In this document: positions 35,041-46,846 of the stretch, piece after piece
Position numbering within the stretch: position 1 is the stretch's first letter
Layout of the letters: each line of letters opens with the position of its first letter
Assembly (NCBI GenBank): GCA_023630585.1
Contig: CM042535.1
Coordinates: 34,382,399 to 34,446,398 of the forward strand
Source: Cranoglanis bouderius
Taxonomy: Eukaryota > Chordata > Actinopteri > Siluriformes > Cranoglanididae
Length of the DNA: 64,000 nucleotides
Reading direction: 5' to 3'
Notes under the pieces: model-generated
Seen by the model: only the letters and a program-made list of their open reading frames with translations
Told to the model about the DNA's origin: nothing
Database searches by the model: none
Program-made: the position numbers and the translations under genes

Positions 35041-38000
35041 ATGGAGTGGAAACCGATGGAAATAAACCCTGAGGTTTGTAGTTATTGTTTTTATCGTGAC
35101 TTGGTTTCCTATGACGCTTTCACTTTCTCTGGACAAACTGTTAACAGATATTTGTTTTTTTTTTGTTTGTTTTTTTGTTGTTGTTGCAGATTCTGAATAA
35201 GGTGAGTCTGCTGAGTCATGGTAAAAGCTTGTCTGTGAGGCGTTTAACCGAAAACTAATGTTCCTCGGTGAATGGGCGTAGGCTCGGCTTTAGCCACCTG
35301 CTCTGTTACAAAACGGTAAAACTATCAGGTTGGTTGAATTAAACCCTCATTTCTGACGAGCTTTACCACAGGATTGGGTTTTATTGGTTTTAGCCTTATT
35401 TATACTGATATATCCTTGTAAAAATATATAAGCGGTGGATTAACTGTGATGTCTTTAATTGACATTACATCATGGCCTGATGCCTGAAGTTGTGGCCTGA
35501 TGATGCAGTGATGTCTGTGAACCAATGATGACATTGTTCATTTACTGGTGGTGTCGGTAACTAGACCATCCGTGGTGTGTGTGTGTGTGTGTGTGTATAG
35601 GTGCTGAGTAAGCTGGGTGTGAAGTCAGACTGGCACTTTGTGGATGTGTTGGGCTTTGAGGATGATGCCATAGCTGGGGTGCCCACGCCCTGCTGCGCCC
35701 TGATGCTTCTCTTCCCATTGACACAACAGGTACTCACAAACACACCATCTCTCACTCTCTCACTCAAAATAAAGAGTGTAGTGATGCTGGTGTTTTGTCA
35801 CCTTTTCCTATATGTCTGGTGTCAAATCTGTCAGCTTTGCTGGCCTTAAATGTATAGGTTACTGAGCTTTAATAAATGACTTCAGTGAATTAATTTTCCT
35901 TCTCAGCATGAGGCGTTTCGCTCCAAGCAGTCTGTTGACCCATGCAAGGATGTCTACTTTATGAGTCAGACGGTGGTAAACTCCTGTGGAACTATCGGAG
36001 TGCTGCATGCCGTGGCCAACAATCAGGATAAACTCAGTTTTGGTTGGTAATTTTATTCTGACTTGTATGATTCTTTGTATATTAAACTTGTAAGTCTGTT
36101 CTTTTATTTTTAAAATTGAGTACCAACTGCATTTCATTAGATGCCTGGTATGAGGTTGGAATGGAGTCAGGCCTGTCTATTCTCCAGGCAAATCTAGCAG
36201 TGTATTCTAAACACTGTTAATTCTTTATAATGAATAATTTGACGCACAGATTTGCTAAAATGGAGCATTCAGAATGGCACTGTTTACATGTAATCTGTAA
36301 TATTATTTTGCAACTACGTGGACTACTTTTGTAGTGTAATTCTCGCAGGAAAAAAAATCCCCTGAAGAGGAAAAAGCATTAAAGAAAAAACTACAGTTAA
36401 ACAAAAATATTTTGTCGTCACCTAGAAGGTGACTCTACCTTGAAGAAATTTCTAGAAGAAACAGCTGGACTGTCTGCTGATGAACGAGCCAAGAAGCTGG
36501 AGCAAAATAAGGTACCGCATTGAAATTGAAAATGAAAATTGACACCAGGAGGTTGGATAAGTGCTTTCTAATTCATACTGGATAAGAAAGTCTTTCCACC
36601 CTGTTTGTCCTTTGCAATATGTGGCTCTAACAGTAGGTGGGGCTTGAATCCCACACAATAGATAATCATCAAGCAAGTGCTGTAGATGCTCACTATTTTG
36701 TATTTTTTATTTTGGATTGAAATCCCCCCCCCCCCCCCCCCCACCACCAATAGCTTTTAATTAAAACGCATCTTCAATTAATTTATTTCCTTTTTTACTT
36801 TAATTGTCATGATTCTACCGTTATATAGCATATTTTACTGTATTGTGATGTAGCAGGCAAGGTCTATAACTAGTTTTAGGTTAAAGCATTTTTTTTTTTT
36901 TTTGGTTAGACTTTAAATAACACACTTCTACTTTGCAGGCAATCCAAGCAGCTCATGATGAAGTTGCTGCTGAGGGACAGTGTCGTGTAAGAAACATATA
37001 CGCAGACACGCACAAAGAGAATATTCCTGCTTAACGGTTTAACACTTGATTTTAAAAAAAAAAATAAAAAAATTTATTTTGAACCCCTTTGGAAACAGCC
37101 AGAAGCCGACAACGTGAACTTCCACTTCATCACCTTCGTCAACGTAAATGATCAGGTTCATGAACTTGGTAGGTTGTCATTTGCATGACACTGTGCACCA
37201 TACAGTATTACTCACTTTCAGCCAATGAAATGGGGCTTGCTCAATACTTCTAGTTTGTTTGTTTGTTTTTGTTTGTTTATTTATAAAGCACATTTTAAAA
37301 ACAACAGAAGTTGAAACTTGTGCTGTACAAGTAGTATAAAACAGATTTATAAACAAACATTTAATAATACCAAATACCGGTGGACAAATGAGAATTTTAC
37401 ACCCTCGGACTGAATTAAAAGATAAAGAATAAAAGTGGGTCTTCAAAGAAGACTTGAACATGACAATAGAGGGGGAAGATCTAATATGAAAAGGGAGACT
37501 ATTCCAGAGCCTGAGAGCAGCTGCTGAGAAAGCCTGGTCACCTTTGGCTTTAAACCGTGAATGAAGTACTGAAAGGGGTAGTTGAATGATCATGATCAAG
37601 ATCTTGAGGCAGTATATGGGGTAAGATCACGTATGTACTGGGGAGCAAGGCTTAAAAGGTTTAAAAACTTTTTTTTTTTTTTTTTCCAGAAGTCATTTTC
37701 TACAATTGCGCTACAATTTTATGTTCTACTAACAATGACTACAACTGTTCAAAATAAACATGTATATATCTTTACATTAAAAAAATATAAAGCATGCCAT
37801 AAAGGACATGCATTTTTGGAAGCCATTTTCATACACTGAGCAACAGTTTATTTGGTCAAAAGCCCTTCATTGGTAAGTAGAAAGAGGACACATGGACTAA
37901 CTTTTCATATAGCATATGTTGAGCTAAATTCTAAGCACTAGTCTACCATGTATTTTATTAATGTGTGTTTGCAGATGGCAGAATGAAGGGGCCTGTGAAC

Positions 38001-38208
38001 CATGGTGCAACAAATCCAGCCAGCTTTGTCATGGTAGTGTATTTTCTGTTGAACTGAACCAATAATTTTGCGATTTGAATTATGGTATTACCAACTGAAT
38101 AACGGAATGTTCCTCCTTCGGTAGGATGCTGCCAAGGTGTGTCGTGGATTTATAGAGCGAGAGAAAGGGGAAATGCGCTTCTCTGCTGTGGCACTCTGTA
38201 AGGCCTGA
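35041..38208 (+). CDS. uchl1: Ubiquitin C-terminal hydrolase L1 (uchl1), complete, nine coding exons
   Basis: A cysteine-protease deubiquitinase of the UCH family that frees ubiquitin from small C-terminal adducts; abundant in neurons in vertebrates. Coding exons: 35041-35073, 35190-35201, 35601-35729, 35907-36042, 36426-36511, 36939-36986, 37099-37168, 37975-38033, 38125-38208, all GT/AG with continuous frame, giving 657 bases (218 residues; human 223). Starts MEWKPMEINPE, ends SAVALCKA. Active-site residues are present: Gln79 and Cys85 in YFMSQTVVNSCGTIG, His157 in VNFHFITF, Asp172 in HELDGR. The length difference from human falls mainly before the Gln (fewer residues between QHEAF and DVYFM) and in the crossover-loop region GLSADERAKK. 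Exon 2 is a 12-base microexon (ILNK), as in the human gene. The intron at 37169-37974 carries a LINE fragment. limch1 follows on the same strand 1.6 kb downstream, the same neighbour order as in human. Confidence 0.96.
35575..35596. repeat. (GT)11 tract at the uchl1 exon 3 acceptor
   Basis: The tract ends 4 bases before exon 3 (..GTGTGTATAG|GTGCTG). It replaces the usual polypyrimidine stretch; the acceptor dinucleotide is at 35599-35600. Confidence 0.92.
36724..36742. repeat. Poly-C (19) tract in uchl1 intron
   Basis: Homopolymer C run between exons 36426-36511 and 36939-36986; likely unstable and hard to sequence. Confidence 0.9.
37249..37610 (-). pseudogene. 3' end of a non-LTR retrotransposon in uchl1 intron 7
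   Basis: Minus-strand frame contains KGDQAFSAAALRLWNSLPFH and IRSSPSIVMFKSSLKTHFYS, the conserved C-terminus of L2/CR1/Rex1-type reverse-transcriptase ORFs, then a 3' UTR including 'GTACAGCACAAGTTTCAACT' and 'TTTATAAATAAACAAAC'. 5'-truncated; no other element part is present in this intron. Confidence 0.78.
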
Positions 38209-38662
38209 ACATGAGCCGTACCCCACGACTGACTGACCAAAAACTTCCCCCTCCTTTTCAGGCCAGAGCACATCAATCCTGCACAGTTCACACAAGCTGC
38301 CTGCTTATGAATCTCGCACACTGTTCGTTCTTTTTCTCTGTATCTGCCTTTCTTCATAACTGCCAGGCTTATGTTCTGTTTGTAAGTTATTTGTAGTATT
38401 TGCAGAACTTGCCTAATTGACACGTTCTTGTGATCGGTTTTGATCAAGATGAGTTCAGCGAGTGACCTTAATGCTGATTGGCTCATATTTCGGATGTATA
38501 CTTCACCAGGAAACTTGTGTGTAATCTGGTGGAGAATGCTATGCTAATCTATCTGTAAGTGAAGGGGGGGGGGGTTCAGTGATGCTGTTCAGCACAAATG
38601 TTACCCATTGTTGCTAAGAGGGGGAATCTCTTCTATTGTTGTGGTTATTGCTAATGTAGTTA

Positions 38663-38668
38663 AATAAA
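38663..38668 (+). other. uchl1: uchl1 polyadenylation signal
   Basis: AATAAA 455 bases after the uchl1 stop, the first exact match in the 3' flank. Confidence 0.6.
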
Positions 38669-39402
38669 TGAATGCAAAGAAACAATTCACTGGCTGTGTT
38701 TAATTTTTATTTTCATTTGGCAGGTTAAACTGTGGCTTATTTGAAATTATCACAGTTCTGTTGAATTCTTGAATTAGAAGATGCCTAGCAAGCTTCTTCC
38801 TACTCCCTACTTTCACATGCCTCACTCTGTGCTGCTTTTATAAGAAAAAAAGGGTAAAACTGGGGGCAGCTGTTTCACCTGGGGCTGAAGCTTGCTTTCC
38901 AGACCAGGAAAGCAATTAATGCAGGACTATGGTTGAAAAACTACCCTGATCCATTATGTGAATTTGTACTATAGCATCTTTTTATTTATAAATTATATCA
39001 TTAGCACTGGTCTAGAAAAACTTCAACTGCACCTTCAACAATTTGAGTCCATTTGAGGAAAGTGTGCAATGTTAGTGGTGGTCAGAATCTTTTATTAGCT
39101 ACACTAACCCTTCAGCTGTAGTATAAAGCAAAACACCAAAACCGATGAATAATTTGAATGCATTTGCCATAAATTTTTTATTTATTTATTTTTTTGTGTG
39201 CAGTGGTTTTATTTTAAATAACTGCAATACTGTAAAGGCATTAAAGTGATATCTGATAAGGTGGTAAATTAGGCAAGCTGCAACTGATAAGAGTATCCTG
39301 TGATCAGTGTGTTATTATAAATCATAAAAACAACGCAGGATCCACACAAGAGCGCGCGAGAGGAGGGCCGAATCTCAAATACATTCCCACTCCCTACATA
39401 AG
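38669..39402. other. uchl1-limch1 intergenic stretch
   Basis: AT-rich, no gene or repeat recognised until the GC-rich region that begins near 39340. Confidence 0.45.
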
Positions 39403-39451
39403 TGCACTGCGTAGGGTGTGAACTAGTGCCTTGTACACCCTACGTAGTGCA
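39403..39451. repeat. 17-bp inverted repeat (hairpin) upstream of limch1
   Basis: TGCACTGCGTAGGGTGT at 39403-39419 and ACACCCTACGTAGTGCA at 39435-39451 pair with one mismatch around a 15-base loop. The wording is seen in degraded fish MITEs as well, so it may be an element relic. About 370 bp before the limch1 start codon. Confidence 0.65.
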
Positions 39452-39817
39452 CGTCATGTCCAATGGAGATGCGTTTGGCACCAGGAGCCAGAGAGAATCG
39501 GAGCGATAACGGAACTCCTCCATTGTTTTCGTGCACATTCCTGTCCTCACAGCGGGGCGCCCCGTCCGCCTCTCGCATTGGCTGAGCGCAGAGCTGAACT
39601 CCGAGCGCCTGCGTCTCTGCTTTAGTATTTTTAGGTCGGACTGTGGTGAGCAGTGCAGTGCTGGTGCTCTGGGTGGAAATTGCAGCACCTCGTCCCCCCC
39701 CACCACCCTCATCGTCAGCATCCAAGCTATACGGATTGGACGCAGTTACACGCAGCTGCGCGAGCGCCGAGGCAGTTCGGTGGGGAATCGGGACAACGCC
39801 GAGGACTTTCTCTGGAC

Positions 39818-42365
39818 ATGGCCAGTGCTGACGAGGGCTCCAGTTCCCGGCCGGATCACAACGAAGCCACCGAGTGCAGCTCGGGACCAGCTTTTCATGA
39901 GGCGCAGAAATGGATAGAGGTCAGTCAGGCATCACAAATTTGTCGCGCGCTTCCTTCAGTGCACTTCATGTTTATTTCGCTCGTGGAATTTTGTCATAAG
40001 CGCGACGTTGGATCAGGGTTAGTGGAATGAATGCTTACGGGCTATAAATATTGTACCGTCACCTGTTGTGTGTGTGTGTGTGTGTGTGTGCGTGCGTGTG
40101 GTATATGGCCCTCCAGTGCCAGTGAGCGCGTGTGTCGGGTTACGGCGGCGGCCATCACGTGCGATGGAGTCGCGCTGAAAGTAAACTCCGGGAATTTCAC
40201 GCGCGTGACGTATTTAGATAACAATAATAATAATACAATCTAATCCATTATCGAGTAAATATTCAGCCCAAATGTGACGTCAATTTTAAGGCCAAATACA
40301 AACCTTCAGATCCGTTTACTAAAAAAAAAACCCGATAGTTTAGATATTAAGATCAGTAAATTGTTTAAAACGTATTTTTTAATGCACAGCAATGGAACTC
40401 GATGGGGTCTTCTGCTCCTTTGGCCCATCCTCCTCAATGATGTGTGTCCTGAGGTGCTTTTCTGCTCACCACGGCTGCAAAGAGTGGTTATATGTATATA
40501 AGTGGTTTTAAGTAGCAAACTGTTAATAAACTAGCTTGAATTTTTCACAAGTAGCCTAGATTTATTCAGCAGTAGTCAAACATGTCGAAATACAGTATAT
40601 TATAACATCTAAAAGCATTTTGTTCACCACTATCATTAGCTAAGCTAATTAGCCTGCTTTGCAAACAGGTTCTGTGTTTATGATGCAATAATTATGGTCT
40701 ATTAACTGGATAGTTTATTTACTGTAAAGCTGAAAACCTTACACATTTGCATGGATTTCACATGGCATGCTCGTTTTTACAGATGACACATGAGAATTTT
40801 AGAGTCAAGTAGACACCAGTACAAAGGGTGACACCAGGTTCCTGGTTCCTGGCAACCTAATAGACTAGGATATAAATTGATAGCCAACATGATGTCATAA
40901 TGTATGGCAAGCTACTTAGCTAGTTCATGCCTTATTCGTGTTGCGAGTCAGAAGTTACAGCGACACAATTTTTCCACCCCGAAATAGGGCTGGGCGGTAT
41001 ATCGATATAATATCGATAACGTGATAAGTGATTATGCACTTTTCTGAGATACCGTTGTTATTGTGGATGAATTTTTTTGGATATTGAATATGCAGACAGT
41101 TTCTTAACTAAATTACAACCCCAATTCCAAAAAAAGTTGGGCCGTAAAATGAAAATAAAATGTGTAAAATGTAAATAAAGACAGAATGCAATGATTTGCA
41201 AATCTCATAAACCCATATGTTATTCACAATAGAACATAGAAAACATATCAAATGTTTAAACTGAGGAAATAAAAAAACAAAAAGGTAATTTTGAATTTGA
41301 TGGCCGCAACACGTCTCAAAAAAGTTGGGACGGGGCAACAAAAGTCTGGAAAAGTAAGTGTTACTGAAAAGAAACAGCTGGAGGAACATTTTGCAACTAG
41401 TTAGGTTAATTGGCAACAGGTCAGTAACATGATTGGGTATAAAAAGAGTTGTACCTGTTTCTTTTTAGTAACACTTACTTTTCCTGACTTTTGTTGCCCC
41501 GTCCCAACTTTTTTGAGACGTGTTGCGGCCATAAAATTCAAAATTACCTTATTTTTTCCTTAAAATGGTACATTTCCTCAGTTCAAACATTTGATATGTT
41601 TTCTATGTTGTATTGTGAAGAACATATGGGTTCATGAGATTTGTAAATCATTGCATTCTGTTTTTTATTTACATTTTACACAGCGTCCCAACTTTTTTGG
41701 AATTGGGGTTGTAGAATTGCTACTTACTGTCTACACTAGTCACTAACACCGACATCATAAAGACCTAAATGCACCTGTGATACATTATTAATTAATAGAC
41801 ATAGAAAATCAAGTTTGTAATAAAGGGCTATAAAGGACTTGTCCTCCCCCTCACCAGGCGATTTGTGTTGTCATGCTAACACGCAGTCACAGTGCTGCAA
41901 ATGCTCTACAGTTCATTCCTGTTCACTCAGATGTGCCAGTGTGCTCTATTTATAGTTTCTGATTGAAAGTTTCTCTTTTTCACATCTCAAGGGTAGGAGA
42001 TGTTCAAGATGTAGGCCTCGATATTAATACTCTGACCTATTTTCGGTGACGTTGTAGATCGCCTACATCTGAACTACATACTACCGTACTAAATAGTACA
42101 TTATATGTAGTTCGCCACCTATTTTACTACTGCCATTCTACTTAGTATGGTAGCATGCATTCTTAACGTTGACGTTCATTTTTTCTTCTTCTGGTCAGAA
42201 TGAGTCATGAGGAGGTCTCTCTCTGTCTGTCTGTCTGAACAACATGTCTGTCAGGCTATCGAGCAGAAATTAGACCATATCAATTTCCATTCCAGTTTTT
42301 TGTCTCTCGCTCCCTGAAACCCTGACCCTAATTCTTTTGTTTGTCAGTATGGCTTCTATCACCTA

Positions 42366-42403
<38 letters not shown>

Positions 42404-43546
42404 TCTCTCTCTACCTCTCTCGTTCAGTGGGTTCACTTTATCTGTGCATGTCTGTGTGAGGTAATTTTGCTGGTCCCCCTAAGTGTACACACATCTGTTT
42501 CATAGAAACTTTCTTTTTTTCCCCCTCTAAATGGATAAAGGAATGACTTAGCCAAACAAAAAAAGAAGAATGTAGTCGATCAGCTAAAAGAAATCTGGTG
42601 CTTCTTTAGCTTTGCAGTGGAGCTGCAGTGTTAATGAACTAACAAATAATGGAAGTCTGTCACCCAAAAACTATTGCTTCAAGGTTGGGTTTAGGATTAT
42701 ACTTAGGGTTAGGTTTAGGTGTAGCATAGCATTAATTAGCTGTGTGTAATAATTGTCAATGGAAGGTCATCAGAAGTATAATAAGATGTGTGTGTGTGTG
42801 TGTGAGACAGCCTCTGTAGAGGTATGTCAGTGGTAAATGCAGGAGCAGCTGTTATGGGGAGTGCTTCATAAATAGCCAGGCTGAAATAGCCCAGCACCCT
42901 ACTGCTTCCAGAGAGCTTTGACAGTGTTAGAATGAACACACACACACACACATTGAGGTGACTTCCTCACAGCGGATGGAATGTAGCTTTTGATAGGTGT
43001 GACATTTTTTTTTTGAGGTGGTTATGTCTCGGATCATGTGTTTCTTATCCAACACAGGAAGTGGAATTATGGGAAACCGAATCTGCTCGACCTCATCAGA
43101 TCCTCACAGGTGTATGAGAAAGGGCTTGGGTATGACATTGTCCGTATATTTTGACATGAAAATGCTCAGAGCAGCTGCCCTTGTCTGAAATGAACAGTCC
43201 CAACCTATCACGTTTCGGCTCCTCCACGGTGCGTTGGCTTATCACATTACAGGAGCCCTGAGGTTCTTCTCCTTCAGCCTATCAGGTTTCACAGTGTTTG
43301 TGAATTGTTCTTTATATAATTCATAGTGTTTGATAGCCAGAGAAGTCGGGTTAGAGATGAAGCATGGGATGCAGGAGGTAATGCATTTTGATCACCCATC
43401 AGTCTGCTCTGTAGGGTTGTAATGCATGGTGTGTGAGTGAGTATGTTGAGAGAGGGAGAGAGAGAGAAGAGCTGATACTGTATAGATCAGTGCAGATGCC
43501 GTAATCTTGCTAAGATACGACATAAAGCTTCTGACTGTCTCTCTCT

Positions 43547-43577
<31 letters not shown>

Positions 43578-46500
43578 GGATTAAAGGGCACAGCTGTTGC
43601 GATGGGAAATGCTAGAAAGGGGCAGCACAGTGCTGACACGACGTTGCAGATCCATATGTTCTAGTCCTTCAGTCATCAGCAAGAAAACATCCTTTAATAA
43701 TACTAACGGTCAGTCACTCACTATACTAAAAGGTAGATCAGTTCATATGCAGCTACAATAAAAGTAAAAATAATAATGAATATACACAAGACAAGAGGAT
43801 GTCCCATGTCTTATTTCAGTGACTGAATGGTGGTACAAGAATACTTCCATTTTTCAGTCTAATTTCTGTTTACCGCAGAACCCTAACCCTACCCCTAGCT
43901 TTAACCTAACCCCTAGCCATAACCCCTAACCCTAGCCCTAACCCTTAAACCTAGCCCCAACCCTCTAACCCTAACTCCTAACCCTAGCCCTAACTCCCTA
44001 ACCCTAGCTTTACCCTAACCCTTAACCTTAACCCTTATCCTACCCCCTAAAGCCTCTGGTATTCTTCCTTTTTTTACGCGTATGCTAGCGTATGCGCACA
44101 GTCGTACACAAAGCCTTTCAAAGTATACTCCATTTGACATGTACGCGTACACAGGCGGTCGATGCATGCGCATTACGACAACTTGCGCTACCCCTGGCCT
44201 ACAAGAGTCGGTACAGAGCAGTAAAGCAGGTCTTCTGGAAGGACGACAACGAAGAAGAATCACAACAACACGAATTACAAATCCTTATACTCTTTAAGGC
44301 TAGAATTATACAAATGCGGGTACTTTCTAACCTCCTCGCACAATCTCTCATCCATGTAGCCATCCATTGTTGTTCTATCGCATTCGTGCTGTCTCTTCCA
44401 TTTATTCCGTTTTTTCTTCGACTACCTTGAGAATCAATGACCCAGGGTCACTGTTACCACCTTGTGGAACAACTAAATAGTGCAAAAGAATTATATGCAC
44501 ATGTGCGACCTGGGCGTACAAAGTACGCACGGTTAGAAAAATCTGGTGGCGTGTGTACAGTACGCGTGTACTCTGCTGATGACGAAATTTGCGTCATGCG
44601 CACTGTACGCTGTTCCTGGTGTACGCGTAAAACGTGAAGCATACTTTGGGCTTAACCCTAGCGTTAACCTAACCTCTAACCCTCTAATCCTCACCCTAAC
44701 CCCCTAACCCTCACCCTAACCCCCTAACCCTTGCCCTAACCCCCTAACCCTAGCCCTAAGCCCCTAACCCTAACCCTCATCTTAACCCTAACCCTCTAAA
44801 TCCTAACTCTTGCCCTAACCCTAACCCCCAAACCCTCACCCTAACCCTCACCCTAACCCCCTAACCCTAACCCTAACCCTCATCTTAACCCTAACCCTCT
44901 AAACCCTAACGCTTGCCCTAACCCTAACCCCCAAACCTAGCCCTAACCCTCTAACCCTAACCCTTGCCCTAACCCTAACCCCCTAACAGGAATTTAAAAG
45001 TCTGCATAAAACAAATTTGTAATGGAAGTCTAAGGGCAGTTGTTGCCACAAAACCTATTAAAATGTTTTAACCGGATTACCATTTTACTCTGTTGTTCCA
45101 CTCTTGGATATTTGGATAACAGATTTGGTAAGACTTTTTCTCATGTCAGTCTCATCCTATGTCATTTGTTGTTAGCCTTACATTTGTAGTTTTAAGGCTG
45201 TCAAATAGTGTCAGGTTTGAAACTTTATCGAGTCATAGCGTAAGTCATAACGAGGATGAACTATTTTTTGAAACACATAAAACCCTAATTTTCGACTATT
45301 TTGTTTGGTATTATATTCTTGGCCAGGTAAAATGTCACAGCATCAGGTGATATCTTTCCAGCACTTAGTTGTTTTGTCATTAGTAGTGCCTTTTTCAAAC
45401 ACTTTCCTTTACTTCAGCAATGTTCTTGCTGTGGTGCTGTTCCCGTGTGCTCCACGTGCTATCCGGCTTTCCGCACACTCTTCGGGGAGCTTTCTTGGTT
45501 GTTAAACAGGTTCATCCTGTTTCCTCAACGTGCCTATTTTGCAAACAACCGTTGTTTGCTCTATGTCAGTTGTGTAAAATCCAGCAGTTCCATATAAACT
45601 GTGTTGATTTTTGTTTAGGCACCAACTCCTCCATGTCATCAGCATGCTGTTGGGTTGCCAAGCAAAACGAGTAGGAAATGCAAGCTAAGGAACCGCCTAC
45701 TCTTTGCGGACTATTATTGGTTTGTCTGTCAGAGAGAATGTGAGCTGGACTAGTGAATAAAGTAAAATCTGTTTATCACAGTGAACATGAACTGTCTGTA
45801 AAAACATATCGTGGAGTGTATTAAAAACATTTTAATCGTTCACAATTTAAAATCGGCATCACGCCCGCCCCATGTTGATCAGTGTATTATATCGCAAGGT
45901 TTTAGCGATTTTCATGAAATGTTCCTACCAAACATTGTGTGTAATTTGTACTGAATGGACAATGTGTGCTTAGTCTATCTACTTTGTTTCCGCTCCTAAG
46001 GCATTTCTAGGGAAAAAAGGATGGTAGAGAAAATAATCCAACTCGTTCTTTTTCATTACGCACACAACTGTTTTCACATGCACCTTCTCAATCATTTCTG
46101 CTGATGTGTTACGGATGTAAAAAAAAAAATAAATAAATAAAAAAAAAAATCAGCCCAATTGGAGATGAAATCTGAGGGGCGTGCCAGTCTGTGTAAACAC
46201 CTGACACGACTGTCACTGATAGGCTGCATGAATCAGCAGTCTTGGCTAAAAAAGAAATCAGCCCCAGCCTCACTTCTTCATACCATTCTGCATTTTCTTT
46301 TAATGACCACAAAAAAACGTCCAAAATAATCCACTTTAAGCATATAATCTGCCGAAAGTAAAACCTTATATTTAACATCCTTTTCTCTTTGATGGAAAGT
46401 TGTCTTTAGCCCTGATTGTCTCTGACTGTAGGTCACTTTGGGTAACAGCACCTGCGACATGAATAAATGTAAATATCATGTAAATCAAGTTTAGTACACG

Positions 46501-46799
46501 CCCCTCCATTTGACCTCCCTTTGATAAACCTTTAGACCAAAAGCTCTTATGTGGCTCAAGCAACACTAATGAAATTAGTACACGATTCATTCAGTGGTGT
46601 AGAATTTACAAAAATGTTGAATGGTGAGGTCGAAATAATTCAGGGTAGAGAACAACGATGTCTGGTGAACTGAAATGTAATAGAGAACATACAGGAAACT
46701 ACAAAAGTATGCACACACTGAATTGACTAACCAGTGTAAAGAACTGCCAGGGGGCCTGGGTGTAAAAGTTTGCATTGAAGTCTTTTTGGAATAAATAGA

Positions 46800-46846
<47 letters not shown>

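Noticed and set aside
39423..40030. Several overlapping frames around limch1 exon 1
   Set aside because: Shadows of the GC-rich 5' UTR and of exon 1; only the frame ending AQKWIE followed by a donor has homology.
44092..44430. 112-residue frame within the telomere-like region
   Set aside because: Lies inside a MITE with inverted ends; no recognised domain.
43880..44987. True telomere or chromosome end
   Set aside because: Repeats are impure, interrupted by a MITE, and unique sequence with limch1 continues on both sides.
45159..45674. Overlapping plus-strand frames as a possible gene
   Set aside because: No splice sites, start context or family resemblance; AT-rich chance frames.
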